Assembly: GCA_963850255.1 (NCBI GenBank)
Contig: CAWKLL010000044.1
Coordinates: 3,444-67,443 of the forward strand
Source: J054 sp963850255
GTDB lineage: Bacteria; Pseudomonadota; Gammaproteobacteria; Steroidobacterales; GCA-2729495
Length of the DNA stretch: 64,000 nucleotides
Direction: 5' to 3'
Shown here: positions 9,605 through 17,095 of the stretch, piece after piece
Position numbering within the stretch: position 1 is the first letter of the stretch
Layout of the letters: the number at the start of each line of letters is the position of its first letter
The notes under the pieces: model-generated
Database searches by the model: none
Seen by the model: the letters and a program-made list of their open reading frames with translations, nothing else
Told to the model about the DNA's origin: nothing
Made by a program: the position numbers and the translations under genes

Positions 9605-10624
9605 ATGATCTACTCAAGCCAGATACGTGCACTAACGGATCGTCGCAGCCTGCTGCGCAATATGATGATGCTTGGCGGTGCTGCTGCATCGGCGCCGGTA
9701 CTGACAGCCTGCGCGCAGGAAGCTGACGCGCCAAGCGCTGCGCCGGCAGCGCCCGCCGCCCAAGTTGGTGGTCCAACGCCGTTAAAAATCGATTTCATGG
9801 ATGCCGCGCAGAATCTGCGCGCCTTCGTGAAAGTCCTGGGCAATCTTGATCCGACGGTTGAAACGGTTAGCTGGTTTGGCGGCGATATTTTCGCGGTAAC
9901 GTCTCCCGACAAGCCGCTGCAAAAAATGTTCGGCGTTGAAGGTATGGGTGTGCTGCGCAGCGAGCCCCAGGCCGATGGCACTTACCGCCTGTTTAATCGC
10001 GAATGCGCTTTTTACAAGCACCCGTTTACCAACCAGTTTATCGACAGCTGGACCAATCCTTTTACGGGCGAAGAAGTGGAGACGGTATCCATTCACAACA
10101 TGACGGTAAACGCTGAAATTGCGCCGGTGTTCAAGATGGATTTCGATGGCAAGGTCCAGGAAATTCCGTTCACACCGCCGTGGTGGGTGCAGGAAAAAAT
10201 TGACACCGCCATGAGCATGTTCGAAGTGCATGTTGCGCCGCCGAGTCCGATGAGCGTGGAAGAATGGCCGCGTGAGTCAGCCGGGCCCATCAACCGCATC
10301 AGTGAAATGTTTCATCGGCATGTGTCGCTCTCTGAGTTGCAGAACGATGATCTGACCTCGGTAGACTACACCGGCGTCTGGACGCGTATCGGTCCGTGGC
10401 TGCCCTGGATGCTGCAGGGCCAGGCCGAGGGCCACATCCTCTATCGCACCTTCATGACCCGGCCGGCGACCATAGAACGCATGCCCGATGCGCTGCTCCG
10501 GCAAGTGTCTGATCAGCTGGGCGAAGAATATTTCCAGGCGCCGCCGCCGGAGAGCTGGGGTAGCGATAACGACTCAAGCTTCAGTGTGTATATGGCGGAA
10601 AAAGAGCCGGCGCCGCCGCGCTGA
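9605..10624 (+). CDS. DUF1838 family Tat lipoprotein, copy 2
   Basis: The 339-residue product begins MIYSSQIRALTDRRSLLRNM, a twin-arginine signal with R13 and R14. A lipobox-like VLTAC (C36) and a low-complexity Ala/Pro linker follow, so it is probably a Tat-exported lipoprotein. The body is DUF1838-like, with NPFTGEEVETV matching NPYTGEINQV of copy 1, but overall similarity to copy 1 is low, so this is an old duplication or two subfamilies. A GGGG-rich site sits six bases before the ATG. It lies 75 bp after copy 1 and probably shares its transcript. A strong hairpin lies just past the stop. Function unknown. Confidence 0.75.
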   Translation: MIYSSQIRALTDRRSLLRNMMMLGGAAASAPVLTACAQEADAPSAAPAAPAAQVGGPTPLKIDFMDAAQNLRAFVKVLGNLDPTVETVSWFGGDIFAVTSPDKPLQKMFGVEGMGVLRSEPQADGTYRLFNRECAFYKHPFTNQFIDSWTNPFTGEEVETVSIHNMTVNAEIAPVFKMDFDGKVQEIPFTPPWWVQEKIDTAMSMFEVHVAPPSPMSVEEWPRESAGPINRISEMFHRHVSLSELQNDDLTSVDYTGVWTRIGPWLPWMLQGQAEGHILYRTFMTRPATIERMPDALLRQVSDQLGEEYFQAPPPESWGSDNDSSFSVYMAEKEPAPPR

Positions 10625-10964
10625 CGGACTGGCGAGTAGCGCGCCATCGCGCGCTCCTCGCCGGCTCAGCTGGACGAAGGCTTCAGGCTGCAGCGTCGCA
10701 GGGTTGCGTAGCAGTGAACCGGTATTCCGCACAGCGAGTCGTCTGAATAAGGCGCTTGTATCGGCGGTGCTGTATAGCCCGCCGTAAATGCCTCGCGTGC
10801 AGCTCAACGGAGCGCTCCTGTAAATGGGCGCTGATACGCCAGACCTTGCCGATGGTTTGCGGCCGGATTACGCTCGATGCGGGTTCCGTCGCGCGAGGCT
10901 TGCTGCGTTGCCGGTGAGCGGTCGATTGCGGACCATGCTGTGCTAGACTTCGGCGCCTTCGAGG
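10625..10964. other. 340-bp gene-free stretch with a strong hairpin
   Basis: No convincing gene is visible on either strand. Immediately after the DUF1838 stop there is a long inverted repeat at 10631-10662 (listed separately). The remainder is GC-rich and has no tRNA-like fold that I could recognise. A reverse-strand open frame crosses it and runs into the 2Fe-2S gene, but its translation is Arg/Gln/His-rich like an antisense shadow. The length could hold the promoter of the 2Fe-2S/cytochrome pair or the remains of a lost gene. Confidence 0.5.
10631..10662 (+). other. strong inverted repeat downstream of DUF1838 copy 2
   Basis: GGCGAG-T-AGCGCGC (10631-10644) pairs with GCGCGCT-C-CTCGCC (10649-10662) around a CATC loop, giving 13 paired bases interrupted by one T/C mismatch. 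No T-run follows. It could be a Rho-assisted or 3'-stabilising element ending the FAD oxidase-DUF1838 transcript, rather than a classical intrinsic terminator. Confidence 0.55.
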
Positions 10965-11447
10965 GTGCGCCAATTGATTGAATTTACACTGAATGGTCGG
11001 CCGATTCAGGTCGCTGTCCCCACTGATATGCCGTTGCTGTGGGTGCTGCGCGACGAGTTGGGACTGACCGGGACCAAATACGGTTGCGGGATTGCCCAGT
11101 GTGGTGCCTGCACCGTGCATTTGAACGGCTCGGCCGTGCGTTCCTGTGTGGTGCCCATCGCCGCCGTAGCCGGTGCCGAGGTGCTGACCATTGAAGGCCT
11201 GGCATCTCCGGAGGCACTGCACGCCGTTCAGTCAGCCTGGATCGAAGAACAGGTGCCCCAATGCGGTTATTGCCAGCCCGGCATGATCATGGCGGTCGCC
11301 GCGTTTCTGGCCGAGAATCCGGCGCCCGAGGATGCCGAAATCGATCAGGCCATTACCAATATTTGTCGTTGCGGGACCTATCCCCGCATCCGTAAAGCTA
11401 TTCATCGTGCCGCCAGCGTAATGGCGACGCAAACTGCTGGAGGTTGA
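10965..11447 (+). CDS. [2Fe-2S] subunit of a xanthine-oxidase-type molybdenum hydroxylase (IorA/CoxS-like), orphan
   Basis: The 160-residue protein has both iron-sulfur sites of the small subunit of molybdenum hydroxylases. The plant-ferredoxin cluster uses C41, C46, C49 and C61 in GTKYGCGIAQCGACTVHL. The second cluster uses C100, C103, C134 and C136 in QCGYCQPGM and NICRCGTYPRI. It is closest in pattern to isoquinoline 1-oxidoreductase alpha (IorA). Start GTG 10965 follows GAGG. In known systems the next gene encodes the large molybdopterin subunit; here the next gene is a cytochrome c, and no large subunit lies in the window. It would move electrons from a molybdenum enzyme encoded elsewhere to the cytochrome. 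The stop overlaps a TTG of the next frame. Confidence 0.88.
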   Translation: MRQLIEFTLNGRPIQVAVPTDMPLLWVLRDELGLTGTKYGCGIAQCGACTVHLNGSAVRSCVVPIAAVAGAEVLTIEGLASPEALHAVQSAWIEEQVPQCGYCQPGMIMAVAAFLAENPAPEDAEIDQAITNICRCGTYPRIRKAIHRAASVMATQTAGG

Positions 11448-11452
11448 TTCCC

Positions 11453-11944
11453 GTGCTAACAAAGAAATACTTGTTGATTCTTACTGCCTTGATTGCACTG
11501 CTGGCGGTTGCCGGCTGCGAATCCGGCGAAAAGCCGGCCGCGCCCGTCGAGATCGCTGATGTTGCCACTGCACCCGCTGCCGAGACTGCGGCCGCAGCTT
11601 ACAAGATTGATGAGTTGATTGCCGGCGCTGATCTTAAGCGCGGCAAGACGCTGTTTCTGCAGTGTCGCGCCTGTCATAGCCTCGGCGAGGGCGAAGCCCA
11701 CAAAGTCGGTCCGAATCTTTACGGTGTATTCGGTCGCAATGCCGGTCTGGCGCCGGGGTTCGCCTACTCGGAAGCAGTCAGTTCGGCTGACATTAGCTGG
11801 TCACCGGAAACCCTGGATGAGTGGCTAGCGCGTCCCAGTGATTTCCTGCCCGGCAACCGTATGGTGTTTATCGGCGTGAAGGATCCGCAGGATCGCGCCA
11901 ATCTGATCGCCTACCTGCAGCAGGAGACCGGCGCCGCTCCCTAA
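11453..11944 (+). CDS. lipoprotein c-type cytochrome
   Basis: I chose GTG 11453 because CTGGAGG lies nine bases upstream; a TTG at 11444 overlaps the previous stop and lacks a site. The 163-residue product has a signal peptide ending LLAVAGC with lipidation at C22, then an Ala/Pro-rich linker of about 30 residues. Next comes a class I cytochrome c domain: CRACH (C71, C74, H75) binds heme, and the Met of PGNRM is the likely sixth ligand. It is expected to be anchored in the envelope facing the periplasm and to carry electrons towards a terminal oxidase. Being next to the IorA-like subunit suggests it is the acceptor for that enzyme, as in IorAB-like systems. Confidence 0.88.
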   Translation: MLTKKYLLILTALIALLAVAGCESGEKPAAPVEIADVATAPAAETAAAAYKIDELIAGADLKRGKTLFLQCRACHSLGEGEAHKVGPNLYGVFGRNAGLAPGFAYSEAVSSADISWSPETLDEWLARPSDFLPGNRMVFIGVKDPQDRANLIAYLQQETGAAP

Positions 11945-11955
11945 AGATACGGCCG

Positions 11956-12459
11956 CTATTCGGTTTTGCCGGCGCCTATTTCGTCGAGTTGGTGCTGCAG
12001 GCTGAGTCGGTCCAGGGAAGCGATCGGCAGGCTGGTAAATGCCTGTAGTCGATTGGTGAGTAGTCGCAGGGTGTCAGCGAACGCCAGGTGACGTTCGGCT
12101 TCAGTGCCTTGCGCAGCAGCCGGATCTGGCAGGCCCCAGTGCGCGCTCATCGGCTGCCCCGGCCAGACCGGGCAGCTTTCTGCTGCTGCCGAATCGCACA
12201 GGGTAAATACGAAATCCAGTCGCGGCGAGTCTTCGGTGGAAAATTCCGACCAGTTTTTCGAGCGCAGTGCGCCGACGTCGTAGTTTTGTCGTTTCAGCAA
12301 ATGCAGCGCCAGCGGATGCACCTCGCCCTTGGGCTGACTGCCGGCGCTAAACGCCTGGAAATTGCCTGCGCCGAAGCGATTCAGCAAACACTCCGCGATA
12401 ATGCTGCGCGCCGAATTGCCGGTACATAGAAACAAAACCTTGTACATGCGCTTGTCCAT
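11956..12459 (-). CDS. arsC: arsenate reductase, low-molecular-weight protein tyrosine phosphatase type
   Basis: The 167-residue protein starts with the P-loop FLCTGNSARS near residues 10-18, which is the CxGNxxR(S/A) active site of LMW-PTP-like arsenate reductases. Later parts (KNWSEFS, DFVFTLCDSAAAE with C-x-x-A-A, CPVWPGQP) match the ArsC branch rather than protein phosphatases. It reduces arsenate to arsenite in the cytoplasm using thioredoxin or glutaredoxin. It is convergent with the cytochrome gene, 11 bp apart. No arsR or arsenite pump lies beside it. ATG 12447 is an alternative start. The window also encodes an unrelated glutaredoxin-type reductase at 42947. Confidence 0.88.
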   Translation of the reverse strand: MDKRMYKVLFLCTGNSARSIIAECLLNRFGAGNFQAFSAGSQPKGEVHPLALHLLKRQNYDVGALRSKNWSEFSTEDSPRLDFVFTLCDSAAAESCPVWPGQPMSAHWGLPDPAAAQGTEAERHLAFADTLRLLTNRLQAFTSLPIASLDRLSLQHQLDEIGAGKTE

Positions 12460-12560
12460 GAATTTATTCTAGCCCCTGACCTTGCAAGTGTCAGGCTGCA
12501 ACGGCCAGGCCAGAGTGACAGCCTGCTGCCTTCGCTGCCGGTTTGAAACTTTTCTTTGGC

Positions 12561-12947
12561 TCAGGCGAAGCGTTGCCAGGCCAGGCTGCCCCAGGTAAAG
12601 GCGACCAGTAGCAGGCTGAGCAGCACCGCGGCTGAGCTAACATCCTTGGCGCGGCCTGACAGTTCGTGATGCTCGGTACCGATTCGGTCAACGGTGTATT
12701 CCAACGCCGTGTTGAGCAGTTCCACGATGAGCACCAGCCAGACGCTGGCCAGCAGCAGAATTCTTTCCACCGCATTGTTGCCCAGCCACCAGCCCGCCGG
12801 CAGCAGGACCAGTGCCAGCAGGACTTCTTGTCGAAAGGCTTGCTCGCTGCGAAAAGCGCAGCGGAATCCGGAAAAACTAAAACCGGTGGCGGCGACCAGT
12901 CGTTTTAGTCCACGGCGTGTATTCGTGGCGGGACGAGGTTGGTTCAT
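12561..12947 (-). CDS. dgkA: diacylglycerol kinase
   Basis: The 128-residue membrane protein has three hydrophobic segments typical of DgkA. The family signature appears as ELLNTALEYTVDRIG (E-x-x-N-T-A-x-E), which carries the catalytic and metal-binding glutamates, preceded by E-x-A-F-R-Q-E. I chose ATG 12947 (MNQPRPATNTRRGLKRL), preceded by AGAGAAG; an upstream in-frame start would add a Pro/Glu-rich extension not seen in the family. It phosphorylates diacylglycerol in the inner membrane, recycling it into phospholipid synthesis. It is divergent from the CHAD gene. Confidence 0.93.
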   Translation of the reverse strand: MNQPRPATNTRRGLKRLVAATGFSFSGFRCAFRSEQAFRQEVLLALVLLPAGWWLGNNAVERILLLASVWLVLIVELLNTALEYTVDRIGTEHHELSGRAKDVSSAAVLLSLLLVAFTWGSLAWQRFA

Positions 12948-13072
12948 GGCGGGCTTCTCTTCGCGGCGCTCTGGCGCCGCTGGCGGGGGCGGCATACTAT
13001 CAGTCGATCAGAGAAGAAATAAAGCTGGCCGAGACCGGCATAACCTACTCGTAATACACGGAATTCCTGCTT

Positions 13073-13981
13073 ATGGCCTATCGTCTGGAAGGCAAGAAAT
13101 CAGTTGCCAAAGAGCTGCAGCGCGTGTTGCAGGAACAGAATGACAAAGCGCTGGTTTTGCTAGGAGATTGGCAGGCTGATCCCGCCGATCGTGTCCATCG
13201 GGCCCGGCAGGCATTCAAGCGTATTCGGGCAGCACTGAGGCTGATCCGGCGTGCCAATCCCTATGTTTTCCAGGTCGAGAATCGTTTCTATCGTGATCAG
13301 GCGCGCCGTCTTTCCTATGCGCGCGATACCGCTGCGATGGTAGAGGTGGTGGATGCCCTGGCGGAACAGGTTTGGGAGAGCCTGCCGCGGGAGTCTTTGT
13401 TAGTCCTGCGGCGTAGTTTGCAACGCCGTGCCGAACAAGAAGTGCGCCATGGGATCAGCGAGATTACGGTCAACATTGACTGCGTCTGCGAAGATCTTGG
13501 CAAAGCACGAAGCCGGCTGAAGAAAATACCGGTCCGGCGGCTACGTAAAAAAGACCTGCGCAAGGGCGCTGCGGAAACGCTGCGTCGTGGCCGCAAGGCA
13601 TTTGCTCTGGCCTGTCACCAGGCCGGCGATGATCCGCTGCATGAATGGCGCAAGGACGTGAAGTACGCCTACTATCAGGCCGGGCTGATGAATCATATTG
13701 AAGACGGCTGGCCAGCCGGTCATCGGCAATACCTGGGGACCCTTGCTGAGGTGCTCGGCCATGCCCAGGATCTTGCTGTGCTTAGCAAGCTGTTGATTGC
13801 TCAGCCGGACACGCTGCGTATCGACCTGCATCTGCAGCGACTGCAGTGGGTGGTCAACAAGGCTCGCCGCGAGACCCGCGAGCGTGCGCTGGGAATTGGC
13901 GTGCAGATTTTTGGACGGCCGCAGACCCAGGCAGCCGCGGTGCTGCAGTTCCCGGGCGGTATTGCCCGGCAGGCGCGCTGA
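13073..13981 (+). CDS. CHAD domain protein
   Basis: The 302-residue protein is all-helical and rich in Arg and Lys, with the CHAD pattern of conserved histidines: VHRARQAFKRIRAALRL near residue 40 (H-x-x-R-x-x-x-K-R-x-R-A) and LHEWRKDVKYAYYQ near residue 190. CHAD domains bind polyphosphate and can localise to polyphosphate granules. No fused CYTH (triphosphatase) domain is present. It sits immediately upstream of the phosphate regulators and transport genes, which fits a polyphosphate-related role. A perfect 9-bp inverted repeat lies about 36 bp after its stop. Confidence 0.85.
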   Translation: MAYRLEGKKSVAKELQRVLQEQNDKALVLLGDWQADPADRVHRARQAFKRIRAALRLIRRANPYVFQVENRFYRDQARRLSYARDTAAMVEVVDALAEQVWESLPRESLLVLRRSLQRRAEQEVRHGISEITVNIDCVCEDLGKARSRLKKIPVRRLRKKDLRKGAAETLRRGRKAFALACHQAGDDPLHEWRKDVKYAYYQAGLMNHIEDGWPAGHRQYLGTLAEVLGHAQDLAVLSKLLIAQPDTLRIDLHLQRLQWVVNKARRETRERALGIGVQIFGRPQTQAAAVLQFPGGIARQAR

Positions 13982-14290
13982 TTGGAACCTACAATGCACA
14001 GTCTGAAGCGTCGCTGTTATGCCGAAACATTCGGCATATTCGGCTTGGTATTCGCAGTTACCGGCGCACAGTCTGGTTCCTGCTTTGATCAGCTGGCAGT
14101 TGAATAGCCTCTGAATTCTTTAAATTTTCAGCAGGCTAGAGCAGTCAGGTGACAGGATTGTTACGCTGCGAATTGGCAGCGCTGATGGGTGGCAGATGCC
14201 ACAATCGTAATCAAACTGAAATATTTACGTAAACAAGCTGCAACGACCAAAAGCGATAAGTAGTCATGTAAAAAGCACGGAAGCATTGGC
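13982..14290. other. 309-bp intergenic region upstream of the phosphate regulators
   Basis: No gene is visible. It holds the inverted repeat at 14018-14038 and then an AT-richer part from about 14105 to 14260 that probably contains the promoter of the first response regulator. I looked for PhoB boxes (two CTGTCAT-like repeats 4 bp apart). The best fits, such as CTGAAAT-ATTT-ACGTAAA near 14215-14235, keep too few consensus bases to be called. Confidence 0.5.
14018..14038 (+). other. 9-bp perfect inverted repeat
   Basis: TATGCCGAA (14018-14026) and TTCGGCATA (14030-14038) form a perfect stem with an ACA loop, 36 bp after the CHAD gene. A short partial repeat (TTCGGC) follows directly. There is no T-run. 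It may be a weak terminator or an operator; the symmetric sequence would suit a dimeric regulator. Confidence 0.5.
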
Positions 14291-14971
14291 ATGGCGAGGA
14301 TTCTGGTTATTGACGGCAGTGCAGCAGACCGGGAACTCGTTTGCGCGCAACTGCGGGCAGAAGGCCATGAAACACTGGCCGCGCAAAACGGCGAGGAAGG
14401 ACTCGCATTGCTGCGTCGGGAAAGTCCGATGCTGGTGATTAGCGACTGGAGTCTGCCGGACATGGACGGCCATGATCTGCTGCTCGGCATCCGTGCCTGC
14501 AATGGCCAGGGTTTAGCGCCGGTGATGATGCTCGCCGCGCGGGCCTCGGCTGACAGTATTTCCAGCGCGCGCGCTGCCGGCGTGGCCGACATCATGTTCA
14601 AGCCACACCGCAAGGACGAACTGGTCGCCCGCGTCGCCGCGGCCTTGCGCGGCGATGGCGCGAGCATTGCCCGCCACAGCTTGCTGAGCAACGGCAAGCT
14701 GCGTCTCGACCGCGTCGCACACAAGGTAAAGGTCGGCCAGTTCGAAATAGACCTGGCGCCGGTTGAGTTCCGGCTACTGGCTTTTCTGATGGAAAACCCC
14801 GGTCGCGTGCTGGATCGCCAGCAGCTGCTGGAAAAGGTCTGGAATCGCCGCGCCGGGATAGGTCAGCGCACCGTCGATGTCCATGTCCGTCGTCTGCGAG
14901 CCGCGCTAGAGCCACATGGCTGTGATGGGCTTCTGCAAACCGTGCGCGGCTTCGGCTACCGTTTCGGATAG
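14291..14971 (+). CDS. PhoB/OmpR-family response regulator with an altered receiver
   Basis: The 226-residue protein has a receiver domain (about 1-120) and a winged-helix DNA-binding domain (about 130-226; VDVHVRRLRAALE, LLQTVRGFGYRFG). It aligns well with the PhoB encoded next to it. The phospho-acceptor Asp (D52) and Lys (K104) are kept. However, the acidic pair that binds magnesium is D8-G9 rather than Glu-Asp, and the conserved switch Thr is Ala (A82 in MLAARAS). These changes suggest weak or phosphorylation-independent activation. GGAAG precedes the ATG. The regulator probably binds PhoB-like sites; whether it competes with or helps PhoB is unknown. Confidence 0.85.
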   Translation: MARILVIDGSAADRELVCAQLRAEGHETLAAQNGEEGLALLRRESPMLVISDWSLPDMDGHDLLLGIRACNGQGLAPVMMLAARASADSISSARAAGVADIMFKPHRKDELVARVAAALRGDGASIARHSLLSNGKLRLDRVAHKVKVGQFEIDLAPVEFRLLAFLMENPGRVLDRQQLLEKVWNRRAGIGQRTVDVHVRRLRAALEPHGCDGLLQTVRGFGYRFG

Positions 14972-15077
14972 CCCTCAACCAGGCGCGTTTCAGCGCCGCC
15001 TGCAGGTTTGCCTGATATCTCGTAACCTGCTTGTAATAAAACACTGATGTACTAGTCTTACATAGCGAGTGGAGACC

Positions 15078-15764
15078 ATGGGATCACGCCGAATACTTGT
15101 TGTTGAGGACGAAACTGCCATACGACAGATGATTGCGTTTAATTTGTTGCGCGCCGGATATGAGGTTGTTGAAGCAGAAGACTGCCGCACAGCGCGCAGC
15201 CTGATTGCCGACGAGCGACCGGACCTGGTGCTGGTGGACTGGATGTTGCCGGACGCCTCGGGCCTGGAACTGACCCGATCCCTGCGTCGCGACGACGCCA
15301 ATCGAGAGCTACCTATTATTATGCTGACAGCCCGCGCCGGCGAACGTGACAAGATTACCGGTCTGGACGGCGGTGCCGATGACTATATAACCAAGCCCTT
15401 CGCGCCGCGTGAATTGCTTGCGCGTATCAACGCCCTGCTGCGTCGTTCCACATCTGACCTGGAAGAGCCTTTGAGCGCCGGCGAGCTGCGTCTGGATCCG
15501 GTTAGCCATCGAGTTACCGTCGGCGAAAACGAAGTGTCTCTTGGCCCTACGGAGTACCGGCTGCTCAAGTTTCTGATGGCTAACCCGGAGCGGGTCTATG
15601 GACGCAGCCAGTTGCTGGACCAGGTATGGGGTCAGAATGTCTACGTAGAAGAACGCACCGTGGATGTGCATGTTCGTCGTCTGCGCAAGGCGCTGGAGGC
15701 CTATTCCGCAGATCACTATGTGCAGACCGTGCGCGGCGCGGGTTACAGATTCTCAACGCGTTGA
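15078..15764 (+). CDS. phoB: PhoB, phosphate regulon response regulator
   Basis: I chose ATG 15078 (MGSRRILVVEDE); a GTG nine bases upstream is possible. The 228-residue protein has an intact receiver: acidic pair E10-D11, phospho-acceptor D54 in VDWMLPD, T84 in MLTAR, and K106 in ITKPFAP. The OmpR-type winged helix spans about residues 130-228, with VDVHVRRLRKALE as recognition helix. Phosphorylated PhoB activates genes for phosphate uptake. The kinase gene phoR starts one base after the stop, and phoU and pstSCAB follow, which supports the assignment. A weak half-site-like TTGTAATAAAA lies about 50 bp upstream and could allow autoregulation, but a full Pho box is not evident. Confidence 0.95.
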   Translation: MGSRRILVVEDETAIRQMIAFNLLRAGYEVVEAEDCRTARSLIADERPDLVLVDWMLPDASGLELTRSLRRDDANRELPIIMLTARAGERDKITGLDGGADDYITKPFAPRELLARINALLRRSTSDLEEPLSAGELRLDPVSHRVTVGENEVSLGPTEYRLLKFLMANPERVYGRSQLLDQVWGQNVYVEERTVDVHVRRLRKALEAYSADHYVQTVRGAGYRFSTR

Positions 15765-15765
15765 T

Positions 15766-17070
15766 ATGCCTGCGGTCTGGATAACAGCACTCTGGCAGCA
15801 TGGCGCGGTGCTTTTGGCCGGGCTGTTTCTGGGCTGGGTTTATTCTGCTCCGCTGCCGGGGCTATTTGCCGCCGTTTTAGTGTTGCTGGGCTGGCATGTC
15901 TACCATTTATTTTTGCTCGAGCGCTGGTTACGCACCGGTCGCAAAGGACCCCTGCCGTCCGGGAACGGTCCCTGGTCCCAGGTTCTGGCAAGAATTCAGG
16001 CGCTGCGCGACGAGATTCGGCTGCACAAGGGCAATTGGCGAAGCCTGGTCAAGGAGTTGCGGGCCTCAACAAAAGCATTTCCTGACGGCGGGATCATTCT
16101 CGGTGCCGACAATGAAATTATTCGCGCCAATAAGGTGGCGCGTGGTTTGCTGGGCCTGAAGAAAAAGCGCGATCGGGGCGCGCGTATCGAGAACCTGTTA
16201 CGACATCCGGACTTCGTCGCTTATCTGGAGCACGGTAAGAAAAACGAGAGTGTTGAGATTCCTGCGCCTGTTGGCGCAGACACCTGGTTGTCCTGTCGGC
16301 TTATTCCCTATGGCGTCGATCAGAAGCTGCTGCTGGTGCGCGATATATCCCAGAACGTCCAGGTCGACCGTGTGCGCCGGGATTTTGTGGCCAATGCATC
16401 GCATGAATTGCGTTCGCCATTAACTGTAATTTCCGGCTATCTCGAGGTCATGGATGAGGACCAGAGCATGCCCGAAACCTGGCAAACGCCGGTAAAGGAG
16501 ATGCGCGAGCAGGCCGATCGGATGAGCGCGCTGGTGAATGACCTGCTGATTCTTTCCAAGCTCGAGTCTTCGTTAGTCGCGACCAAAGAACATAGTGTCG
16601 ACATACACGCGTTGATCAAGGCGGCTCAACGTGAAGCTTTGTCCCTGGGAGATCATCCGCGGGATATCGAGCTGAACCTGGCTAGCAAGGCGAAGCTGCG
16701 CGGTGACGAGTCCGAACTAAAGTCGGTGGTCAGCAACCTGGTCAGCAATGCAGTGCGCTATACGCCAGAGGGCGGGCGGGTCACGATTAGCTGGAGCGTT
16801 GACGAGTGTGGCGCGCATCTAGCAGTTACCGATACGGGCATTGGTATCGCCGAAGAGGATATCCCCCGGCTTACAGAGAGATTTTATCGAGCCGACGGCG
16901 GACGAGCACGGGAGCAGGGAGGCACGGGCCTTGGGCTCGCCATTGTGAAACATGTCTTGAAACGTCACGATGCTGAACTGGAAATATCAAGTCAGGTTGG
17001 CAAGGGCAGTCGCTTTATCTGCCATTTTCCGGCTGCGCGACTTGAGTCGGCCGCGGATCCTATCCGCTAA
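15766..17070 (+). CDS. phoR: PhoR, phosphate regulon sensor histidine kinase
   Basis: ATG 15766 lies one base after phoB's stop and gives MPAVWITALW; more upstream starts would overlap phoB. The 434-residue kinase has two hydrophobic N-terminal segments (about 5-27 and 29-50), a charged linker, a PAS domain (about 100-195, TKAFPDGGIILGADNEII) and the HisKA H-box FVANASHELRSPLTVISGY with H213. The ATPase domain has the N-box NLVSNAVRYTPEGG, DTGIGI and GGTGLGLAIVKHV. This matches E. coli PhoR, which lacks a periplasmic sensor and reads the Pst/PhoU state. It phosphorylates PhoB. Confidence 0.95.
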   Translation: MPAVWITALWQHGAVLLAGLFLGWVYSAPLPGLFAAVLVLLGWHVYHLFLLERWLRTGRKGPLPSGNGPWSQVLARIQALRDEIRLHKGNWRSLVKELRASTKAFPDGGIILGADNEIIRANKVARGLLGLKKKRDRGARIENLLRHPDFVAYLEHGKKNESVEIPAPVGADTWLSCRLIPYGVDQKLLLVRDISQNVQVDRVRRDFVANASHELRSPLTVISGYLEVMDEDQSMPETWQTPVKEMREQADRMSALVNDLLILSKLESSLVATKEHSVDIHALIKAAQREALSLGDHPRDIELNLASKAKLRGDESELKSVVSNLVSNAVRYTPEGGRVTISWSVDECGAHLAVTDTGIGIAEEDIPRLTERFYRADGGRAREQGGTGLGLAIVKHVLKRHDAELEISSQVGKGSRFICHFPAARLESAADPIR

Positions 17071-17095
17071 AAAGCCGTTACGGGAGTAATTCAAT

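Noticed and set aside
10683..11222. Reverse-strand frame across the 10.6-11.0 kb gap as a missing gene
   Set aside because: Most of it is antisense to the 2Fe-2S gene, and the part in the gap has no recognisable motif or ribosome site.
14105..15077. PhoB boxes upstream of the regulators and of pstS (17822-17888)
   Set aside because: Only half-site-like matches were found (for example CTGAAAT near 14215 and CTGTACT near 17855); none has two good repeats 4 bp apart.
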